From Methanobacteriota archaeon (GTDB taxonomy: Archaea; JACRDV01): a stretch of 20,428 nucleotides of DNA. Below, in pieces: positions 15,601 to 20,428 of this stretch (positions within the stretch are counted from its first letter, which is position 1; each line of letters starts with the position of its first letter). The position numbers and the translations under genes are program-made. The stretch covers positions 1 through 20,428 of the forward strand of contig JACRDV010000071.1 in the NCBI GenBank assembly GCA_024860865.1, in the 5' to 3' direction. A model generated the notes under the pieces. The model did not search any database. It was not told where the DNA came from and saw only the letters and a program-made list of their open reading frames with translations.

Positions 15601-15959
15601 TAACCACCAACTCGCTCAATGATTTTCTTGCGCATAGGATCTTTAAGTTCAGCCTCTAATATCTGAACATTTGATGGATGAATTGGATATTGTACTTCTC
15701 TCCCGCCTGTTTTTGCTGAAGTAACTCCTTCAACATAAATGCGCATTTTTTTCAAATCAACTTCAGTTATTTTTCCAATGTGGCCCCTAAAGTCGCCCCG
15801 TAAAATTTTTATTTTATCACCTTTTCGAACGGGTAAACTCCTTCGTTTAAATTTTTCACGGAGCTCAGGTGAAAGATTAGTGCTCATAATTTTTCGGCGG
15901 CGATGCATTGGAGCTTGGAATAAAGCTTTCCTTTGTTTTCTTGGTTGTTGAGCTTTCAA
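15600..15959 (-). CDS. rpl24: 50S ribosomal protein uL24 (L24p)
   Basis: An assembly-initiating protein bound to 23S rRNA near the tunnel exit. Taken from TTG at 15959 it has 119 residues: [20 protein letters not shown] at the start and the KOW motif [20 protein letters not shown] at ~46-66. AAGGTGA lies 5 bases before this TTG; the in-frame GTG at 15968 is itself part of that Shine-Dalgarno sequence and has none of its own, so it is rejected. uL14 ends 10 bases upstream. Confidence 0.96.
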   Translation of the reverse strand: MKAQQPRKQRKALFQAPMHRRRKIMSTNLSPELREKFKRRSLPVRKGDKIKILRGDFRGHIGKITEVDLKKMRIYVEGVTSAKTGGREVQYPIHPSNVQILEAELKDPMRKKIIERVGG

Positions 15960-15969
15960 ATAGTTCACC

Positions 15970-16434
15970 TTAAATTATAATGCTCGCAGCACCAGCTATG
16001 CTTGGCCAGCGCTCAGCAGCTTCCTTTGCAACAGGTCCTTTTATATCTGAACCTCGAGGGTCACCTTCTGGAGTAACTAAAACAGCAGCATTATCTTCAA
16101 ATTTCACGTGAATCCCTTCCGGCCGGCGGTATTCCTTCTTTTGTCGAATAACAACAGCGTGGACTATCTCTTTTTTAAATTCTGATGTGCATCTCTTCAC
16201 TGAGGCAACAACCATATCTCCCACACCGGCGCTCGGAAGTCGCCCTCGAACCCCCTTATATCTAAGAACTGAAATAATTTGTATAATTCTGGCCCCAGTA
16301 TTGTCGCTAATTCCAATATTTGCGCCAACTGGTAATGCACGAACAACACCAAGAGGTTTCATTTTTGGAAGCTTGGCTTTTTTTCCAATTGATACTTTCC
16401 TTTTTTTTGCTTCAACCTTTGGGTATTTAACCAA
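15970..16434 (-). CDS. rpl14: 50S ribosomal protein uL14 (L14p) with a basic N-terminal extension
   Basis: uL14 lies at the subunit interface. The core at ~30-154 includes [60 protein letters not shown] and [16 protein letters not shown], all diagnostic. TTG at 16434, one base after the uS17 stop, has GGAGG 9 bases upstream and gives 154 residues, about 20 more than most archaeal uL14. The extra N-terminus is Lys-rich ([20 protein letters not shown]). An internal ATG at the PKMKPLGVV site would give a usual length but has no ribosome-binding site. Confidence 0.95.
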   Translation of the reverse strand: MVKYPKVEAKKRKVSIGKKAKLPKMKPLGVVRALPVGANIGISDNTGARIIQIISVLRYKGVRGRLPSAGVGDMVVASVKRCTSEFKKEIVHAVVIRQKKEYRRPEGIHVKFEDNAAVLVTPEGDPRGSDIKGPVAKEAAERWPSIAGAASIII

Positions 16435-16435
16435 C

Positions 16436-16765
16436 TTACTTTCCCTCCATTTTTTCAACCACAACAAAACTTTTTGTTTTGCTCAATGGTTTACACTCAG
16501 CAATCCTAACACTATCCCCAACCTTTGCACTAATACATGGGGGGTTGTGGGCAGAAATTTTAGAGTGCCGTCGCTCATATCTTTCAAATTTACTGGTATA
16601 TTTTGAATATTCACGTTTGACTACTACAGTTCTGCTCATTTTATCGCTCACTACAATTCCTTCAAGAATTTGTCCTCTCACAGCTAACTTACCGTGCCAA
16701 CAACAATTTGGATCCTCGCACGTTTTTTCTGGAGGTTTTGCATCAAGGCCAATATCCCTTGCCAT
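16436..16765 (-). CDS. rps17: 30S ribosomal protein uS17 (S17p)
   Basis: A primary 16S rRNA binder in the 30S body. The 109-residue archaeal form has the N-terminal segment [20 protein letters not shown], the OB-fold core [39 protein letters not shown] and the closing [23 protein letters not shown] at 16765 overlaps the rnp1 stop (TAATG). Its end supplies the ribosome-binding site for uL14. Confidence 0.97.
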   Translation of the reverse strand: MARDIGLDAKPPEKTCEDPNCCWHGKLAVRGQILEGIVVSDKMSRTVVVKREYSKYTSKFERYERRHSKISAHNPPCISAKVGDSVRIAECKPLSKTKSFVVVEKMEGK

Positions 16766-17046
16766 TATTTTACCTCTATTCTCTTTTTTATACGGTCTTC
16801 AGGTCGACCCACTAACAGCTTTCCATAAACTTCGACAATAGTGTCTTCGGGAAGTGTAAAGTGGAGGGTTACTTCCGCTTTAGGAATTGTTTTTTCCTTT
16901 CCATTTTGGTCAATGATTAGAGTGTTTTTTGTTTCGTCTATAACCTTTCCTTTAATCCCAATATAATTGGGATGGGTACTCTTTACAACTTCGGCAAGCA
17001 ACCCAATCAATTCATGTCTGATCAAGTTCTTTGGCGTGATTGACAT
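16765..17046 (-). CDS. rnp1: Ribonuclease P protein component 1 (Rpp29/Pop4 homologue)
   Basis: A protein subunit of archaeal RNase P, which removes tRNA 5' leaders. The 93-residue protein is one Sm-like beta barrel: [60 protein letters not shown] and [15 protein letters not shown], all characteristic of Rpp29. The start is ATG at 17046 with GAGG about 8 bases upstream. A 76-bp gene-free AT-rich gap separates it from aIF1. Confidence 0.96.
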   Translation of the reverse strand: MSITPKNLIRHELIGLLAEVVKSTHPNYIGIKGKVIDETKNTLIIDQNGKEKTIPKAEVTLHFTLPEDTIVEVYGKLLVGRPEDRIKKRIEVK

Positions 17047-17122
17047 TTAAATGGCCTCTTCTAACTAGAAAGTGCTAAATAAAATTTTCTTAACTTAAAG
17101 GCTTTAAAAATGTGCTACAATT

Positions 17123-17428
17123 CTAGCGCATGTCAACCATGTCTTCAGAAAAGCCTGAATCCATTAAGACCTTTTTAGCCTTTTCTCTTTGGTCGCCTTG
17201 GAGTTCAATTCGGCCGCCTTTAGCTGTGCCGCCGCAAGCACATTTTGTCTTTAAAGCCTTTGCTAATTCCCAAAGATTAACATCGCGCTCATTTATGCCT
17301 TCAATAAGGGTAACAACCTTGCCGAATCTTCTCTTCATGGTGTAAACTTTGATCTTCTGGATCTCTCTAGCAATTCCCTCGCAAACGCATAGCTCCTTTG
17401 GCAACCCGCAAACTTTGCAAACATCCAT
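17123..17428 (-). CDS. Translation initiation factor aIF1 (SUI1 family)
   Basis: aIF1 monitors start-codon selection on the 30S subunit. The 101-residue protein has an N-terminal Cys cluster (C4, C7, C14, C16: CKVCGLPKELCVC) that may bind zinc, then the SUI1 fold: YTMKRRFGKVVTLIEGIN, LAKALKTKCACGGTAKGGRI and a final amphipathic helix. ATG at 17428 has GGAGTG upstream, inside the end of uL29. Its position after uL29 is conserved in many archaea. Confidence 0.96.
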   Translation of the reverse strand: MDVCKVCGLPKELCVCEGIAREIQKIKVYTMKRRFGKVVTLIEGINERDVNLWELAKALKTKCACGGTAKGGRIELQGDQREKAKKVLMDSGFSEDMVDMR

Positions 17429-17438
17429 TTTTTTTAAT

Positions 17439-17648
17439 TCACTCCTTAGGTTTTTGGATCTCCTTTTTTATGGTTAATAACCGAGCAATTGTTTTTCTTA
17501 ATGCTCGGATCCTTCCGGGATTTTCAGGAGGACCACCAGCTGCAATACTAGCTCTAATTCTAGCTAGATCGGTCCTGAGTTCCTTAATTTTCTCATCGAT
17601 TTCCTCAGGGGACATCTCTCGAATTTTACCCTTCCTTAGTATCGCCAC
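17439..17648 (-). CDS. rpl29: 50S ribosomal protein uL29 (L29p)
   Basis: A small two-helix protein beside the peptide exit tunnel. Starting at GTG 17648 it has 69 residues and reads AILRKGKIREMSPEEIDEKI, IKELRTDLARIRASIAAGG and RIRALRKTIARLLTIKKEIQ. An in-frame GTG at 17657 would add three residues, but the family usually starts at MAIL and GAGAG is correctly spaced for 17648. It overlaps the end of uS3 by 23 bases. Confidence 0.96.
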   Translation of the reverse strand: MAILRKGKIREMSPEEIDEKIKELRTDLARIRASIAAGGPPENPGRIRALRKTIARLLTIKKEIQKPKE

Positions 17649-18327
17649 TCTTTTCACTCTCAGCTACAGCCTCTACTTGAGCTTCTTCTGGTTTCGATAC
17701 TGGAGTAATTTGAGCAACTTTCTGTTCCTGTTCCTTTAGCTTAATTTCATCGGGAAAAACAGCATAAGGTGGCATAATTCTGACTACTACACCAACTATG
17801 CCCGGTTTCAGATTAGCTTGAACATCGGCTTCTAGCACGAAGTTTTCGGCAGCTTCACCGCATTTTCTGATATGTCCCTCTCTAAATTTTTCATATCTAG
17901 CTCGTTCACCGCTTATTTTTCCAGAAATTATAATCTCAGCACCTTTTGCACCTGCATCCATAATTCTTTTTAAAGCAGTATAAGAAACTCGTCTGAAATG
18001 CATGCCTCTTTCCAATGCAGAGGCAATCCTTTGGGCCATTATCATAGCATTGAGTTCAGGAACTTCAACTTCTCTAACTTCAAGCTGTGGATTTTCAATC
18101 TTGAATTCTTCTTCTAGGACTTTAGTAAGACGTTTTATTTGTTTACCACGGCCACCGATTACCATACCTGGGCGTTCAGCATAAATTGCAATTCTAGTTC
18201 CCAATGGTGTGCGTTGAATTTCCATTCCACCATAGCCTGAGCGCCTAAGTTCAGAAAGTAAGAATTCGTTGATGCGCAGGCGCTTAATGTTTTCAGAGAT
18301 GAAATGCAATTCAGCTGGCAGGTTCAT
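17626..18327 (-). CDS. rps3: 30S ribosomal protein uS3 (S3p)
   Basis: uS3 lines the mRNA entry tunnel. The 233-residue protein has an N-terminal KH domain (~20-95, with SGYGGMEIQRTPLGTRIAIY and GMVIGGRGKQIKRLTKVLEE) and the C-terminal S3 domain (AMIMAQRIASALERGMHFRR, AKGAEIIISGKISGERAR). The last ~40 residues are acidic and low in complexity, as in several archaea. ATG at 18327 lies 6 bases after the uL22 stop and is preceded by GGGG. Confidence 0.97.
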   Translation of the reverse strand: MNLPAELHFISENIKRLRINEFLLSELRRSGYGGMEIQRTPLGTRIAIYAERPGMVIGGRGKQIKRLTKVLEEEFKIENPQLEVREVEVPELNAMIMAQRIASALERGMHFRRVSYTALKRIMDAGAKGAEIIISGKISGERARYEKFREGHIRKCGEAAENFVLEADVQANLKPGIVGVVVRIMPPYAVFPDEIKLKEQEQKVAQITPVSKPEEAQVEAVAESEKSGDTKEG

Positions 18328-18333
18328 ACGCCC

Positions 18334-18792
18334 CTATTGTTCTTCAAGAATAGCTTCAATGTGTGTGCGTTGAGTTTCAAATGGTGTAACACGGCCAAAC
18401 GCTCTTGGGGTCCAACCTGGAAGTGGAGTAGTTTTTTTTGCAGAAATATGCTTAATGTAAAGTCTTTCCACATCAAGTCCTTTGTAAACAGCATTTGACT
18501 CAGCATTCTCTAAAATTTCTAAGATTTGCTTTGCAGCCTTTACTGGATATCTTCCAGCATCCCAATTGACTCCTCTTTTATGGCCAACCTTACTTCGGTA
18601 ACGTTTGTAGGGGATAGGTGTCTTCTTCTTAGAAACTTTTTCCAACAAATCCTTTGCTTTAATTAATCTCATTCCTCTTAGTACTCGACAAATCTCAACG
18701 GAATCTTTCGGCGAAATTTGAAGAGCTCTACCCATGACCTTTGCAGTCTTTTCTACATTCACTGCTTTTAGAGAGTAGCCAAGCTTTGCCAT
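18334..18792 (-). CDS. rpl22: 50S ribosomal protein uL22 (L22p)
   Basis: uL22 lines the peptide exit tunnel with its long beta hairpin. The 152-residue archaeal form begins AKLGYSLKAVNVEKTAKVMG and includes ISPKDSVEICRVLRGMRLIK, KVGHKRGVNWDAGRYPVKAA and the hairpin region PLPGWTPRAFGRVTPFETQR. ATG at 18792 follows a weak GAG site. It is normally adjacent to uS19; here 449 bp and a separate promoter intervene. Confidence 0.97.
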   Translation of the reverse strand: MAKLGYSLKAVNVEKTAKVMGRALQISPKDSVEICRVLRGMRLIKAKDLLEKVSKKKTPIPYKRYRSKVGHKRGVNWDAGRYPVKAAKQILEILENAESNAVYKGLDVERLYIKHISAKKTTPLPGWTPRAFGRVTPFETQRTHIEAILEEQ

Positions 18793-18826
18793 TTGTTCTC
18801 ACTTTGATATTTAGAGAGTCTCCTCA

Positions 18827-18838
18827 CTTTTAATATAG
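18827..18838 (-). promoter_or_regulatory. TATA box for the uL22 transcription unit
   Basis: On the minus strand the sequence is CTATATTAAAAG. A start about 26 bases downstream leaves a leader of about 15 nt before the uL22 ATG, a usual archaeal distance. With the terminator-like sequence after uS19 it suggests the operon is now two transcription units. Confidence 0.5.
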
Positions 18839-19019
18839 CTATCTAATAAACGTTTGGTCAAAAGGGCGATTGTTCGAGTTTCTTTACTTACACGCAAGAA
18901 TTCTAGCTCCTAAATTGTATAAGTAACAGAGTATTTTTAAATTTTTTGCGGCATTAACGGGTTTTAGGCTAAAATAAGCTTGTTTTTATCCATATGTTTC
19001 GACATCCAGGGATATTCCT

Positions 19020-19178
19020 TTATAATAATTTCGCGAGAATACCATTTGCTTTTAGCTGGGGGATGAATGCTTTATTTAGCGTTGGGAGGAGGTCACCTGA
19101 TGCTTCTATGATTTTCCACAAATTTTGGAGGTCTTTTTTCTCATCGAAACTTTCTAAAAAATAATATGAGAGAGGCAA
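19020..19178 (-). CDS. Possible small ORF or gene remnant, 52 aa
   Basis: Taken from a TTG at 19178, the frame reads PLSYYFLESFDEKKDLQNLW, KIIEASGDLLPTLNKAFIPQ and LKANGILAKLL before TAA. Composition is protein-like, with an amphipathic helical pattern and very little low-complexity sequence. There is no convincing ribosome-binding site and the open frame begins only four codons earlier, so it may be the end of a larger lost gene. I do not recognise the family. Confidence 0.3.
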   Translation of the reverse strand: MPLSYYFLESFDEKKDLQNLWKIIEASGDLLPTLNKAFIPQLKANGILAKLL

Positions 19179-19203
19179 CTTCTCAGAAGGTTAAATTTTT
19201 ATT

Positions 19204-19240
19204 GAAGAAAAAGACTTCTACTGATTAAATGCTAAGCATT
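19204..19240 (-). terminator. Probable terminator after uS19
   Basis: A 5-bp hairpin (AATGC with GCATT, loop of three) starts within five bases of the uS19 stop, followed on the minus strand by the T-rich run CTTTTTCTTC. This would end the uL2-uS19 transcript before the interruption. Confidence 0.45.
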
Positions 19241-19241
19241 A

Positions 19242-19583
19242 CTATTTAAGCGGGACGTATATGCTGGATTTCGTTGCGCCCATCCCTGGTGCACCGTGAA
19301 GTACTCTTTTTCTGGTTAGAATAAATTCACCAAGATAGTGACCAACCATTTCAGGGAGGATAATCATATCTCTATTATGAGTTCGGAGGATAGGAACCTT
19401 GCTTCCCCGCCTCAGCAATCTCTTAGCTCGTTTAACTCTTTCCAAAAACTTCTTCTGACGAGATGAAAAACCTCGAAGCATAGACCTGCGCTGACGTGAG
19501 GGTAGGAGTTTTATAAATTCATCCATTGGCATTTTTTCCAATTGTTCAAAGGTGAGCCCGCGATAAGTAAACTCTTTTGGCAA
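19242..19583 (-). CDS. rps19: 30S ribosomal protein uS19 (S19p)
   Basis: A 30S head protein close to uS13 and the A site. From TTG at 19583 it has 113 residues: [60 protein letters not shown] and [12 protein letters not shown], all diagnostic. The TTG lies one base after the uL2 stop, and GGAGGAG, encoded by the last Arg codons of uL2, is the ribosome-binding site. The frame is open 114 bases further upstream inside uL2, but that segment is not family sequence. Confidence 0.97.
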   Translation of the reverse strand: MPKEFTYRGLTFEQLEKMPMDEFIKLLPSRQRRSMLRGFSSRQKKFLERVKRAKRLLRRGSKVPILRTHNRDMIILPEMVGHYLGEFILTRKRVLHGAPGMGATKSSIYVPLK

Positions 19584-19584
19584 A

Positions 19585-20310
19585 TTATCTCCTCCTTCCA
19601 GTTCTGCGCGCTGCAATGTGCCCAACTTTTCTTCCAGGCGGGGCATTTCTCGAAATAGTCGTCGGCCTGCCAGCATGTTGGTGCCTTCCACCGCCAAATG
19701 GATGGTTTACAACATTCATTGCAACACCTCGAACTACAGGCCACTTCCAAGATTTTGCTTTAGAGAGATAATGTACCTTTCCAGCTTTAACAAAAGGCTT
19801 TTCAATTCTTCCTCCACCTGAAACTATGCCAATTGTTGCTCGGCAGTTTGGATCAAGAAATTTCATCTCACCTGAAGGAAGTTGCACAGCGGCTTTATCA
19901 ACTTCATGAGCAACTAAGAGCGCATGAGTTCCAGAGGCACGAGCAAATTTCCCTCCATCACCAGGTTTAGCTTCAACATTAAATATTTGTGCGCCTTCAG
20001 GAATTTCAGCTAAAGGTAAAATGTTGCCAGGCTTTGCTGGAGCTGAAACTCCACAATAGATTTTAGATCCAACTAAAATTCCTTCTGGAGCTAATACTAA
20101 TCTTTCTTCTCCAGTTTCAAATCTAACTCGTGCAACTGGAGCTGTTCTAGCCGGATCATGGAGGATCTCCATTACTTCGCCCCAAAGAGAACCTTCAAGT
20201 TCGCTTTCCTCAAGAGGGCGATAAGTCACTTCGCCTAAATATCTATGGCTAGGGGCCCTATACGTTGGCCCTCCTTTGCCTCTTCTCTGCGATTTTAAAC
20301 GCTTGCCCAT
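19585..20310 (-). CDS. rpl2: 50S ribosomal protein uL2 (L2p)
   Basis: uL2 is a core 23S rRNA binder needed for subunit joining and peptidyl-transferase structure. The 241-residue archaeal form begins [20 protein letters not shown] and contains [40 protein letters not shown] and the C-terminal [20 protein letters not shown], whose His residue is the conserved functional one. It ends in an Arg-rich tail. ATG at 20310 has GAGGG upstream, overlapping the end of uL23. Confidence 0.98.
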   Translation of the reverse strand: MGKRLKSQRRGKGGPTYRAPSHRYLGEVTYRPLEESELEGSLWGEVMEILHDPARTAPVARVRFETGEERLVLAPEGILVGSKIYCGVSAPAKPGNILPLAEIPEGAQIFNVEAKPGDGGKFARASGTHALLVAHEVDKAAVQLPSGEMKFLDPNCRATIGIVSGGGRIEKPFVKAGKVHYLSKAKSWKWPVVRGVAMNVVNHPFGGGRHQHAGRPTTISRNAPPGRKVGHIAARRTGRRR

Positions 20311-20319
20311 GTTATTCCC

Positions 20320-20428
20320 TCAAATCACTCCAATTTTAGTTGCGATATCACTTGCTTTATATTCTGTTTTAAGCTTTACATATGCTTTTTTAAGGCCTTT
20401 AGATGTAATTTCAGTATTTATGTCAGCA
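20320..20428 (-). CDS. rpl23: 50S ribosomal protein uL23 (L23p), C-terminal part
   Basis: Only the last 35 codons are in the window. They read [20 protein letters not shown] followed by [15 protein letters not shown] and TGA at 20322-20320. This is the C-terminus of archaeal uL23, a tunnel-exit protein that docks SRP and the translocon. It lies directly upstream of uL2, as expected in the S10 operon; the N-terminus is beyond the window edge. Confidence 0.93.
   Translation of the reverse strand, partial: ADINTEITSKGLKKAYVKLKTEYKASDIATKIGVI

Larger units (their letters stand above)
18793..19241. other. 449-bp interruption between uL22 and uS19
   Basis: It holds the uL22 promoter, AT-rich sequence with a second TATA-like run near 18930-18945, a possible gene remnant at 19020-19178 and a hairpin plus T-tract after uS19. 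No tRNA, terminal inverted repeats or target duplication were found by eye. These two ribosomal genes are adjacent in nearly all archaea and bacteria, so the stretch is probably an insertion or the scar of one. Confidence 0.6.

Noticed and set aside
1-20428. CRISPR arrays, insertion sequences, rRNA operons
   Set aside because: No regularly spaced repeats, transposase genes, terminal inverted repeats or rRNA signatures were seen.

Overview
The window is a piece of an archaeal chromosome. It carries most of the archaeal S10/spc/alpha ribosomal-protein superoperon on the minus strand, including proteins found only in archaea and eukaryotes (eL32, eL19, eS4, eL34, eL14), RNase P protein Rnp1, aIF1, archaeal adenylate and cytidylate kinases, the EMC3-like DUF106 membrane protein and Cbf5. 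Base composition is AT-rich. TTG is an unusually common start codon and is usually preceded by a clear Shine-Dalgarno sequence. Gene content and the style of Cbf5 suggest a TACK-type lineage (Bathyarchaeia-like) or a deep euryarchaeal relative; this is inference and cannot be settled from the window.

Layout from the right edge, in the direction of minus-strand transcription: uL23 (partial), uL2, uS19; a 449-bp interruption with a gene-like remnant and a new promoter; uL22, uS3, uL29, aIF1, Rnp1, uS17, uL14, uL24, eS4, uL5, uS14, uS8, uL6, eL32, eL19, uL18, uS5 (one frameshift), uL30, uL15, SecY, AdkA, DUF106, eL34, Cmk, eL14; an inserted toxin-antitoxin pair of the TumE type with its own TATA box; Cbf5; a terminator; tRNA-Ser(GGA) with a 16-nt intron; a possible structured RNA; and uS13, uS4, uS11. 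The usual continuation after uS11 (RNA polymerase D, eL18, uL13, uS9) is absent and synteny breaks there. The left 2.3 kb is on the plus strand: rtcB (5' end cut by the window edge), an orphan TumA-like winged-helix gene and an unknown 90-codon ORF.

The most striking observation is in rtcB. The reading frame is broken by 31 nt (89..119) that fold into an archaeal bulge-helix-bulge: a 9-bp inner helix, a 3-nt bulge, a 4-bp helix and a 3-nt bulge. Cutting both bulges at the canonical place restores the invariant RtcB motif GYGFPIGG exactly and in frame. RtcB is the ligase that joins exons after bulge-helix-bulge cleavage, so its mRNA appears to depend on its own product for maturation. The same window holds another likely substrate of this machinery, the intron-containing tRNA-Ser.

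Together the genes supply ribosome assembly, membrane insertion of nascent proteins (SecY, DUF106), nucleotide kinases and RNA maturation (Rnp1, Cbf5, RtcB). The toxin-antitoxin pair, the orphan TumA-like gene, the uS19/uL22 gap and the loss of synteny past uS11 show that this normally very stable cluster has taken insertions and rearrangements.
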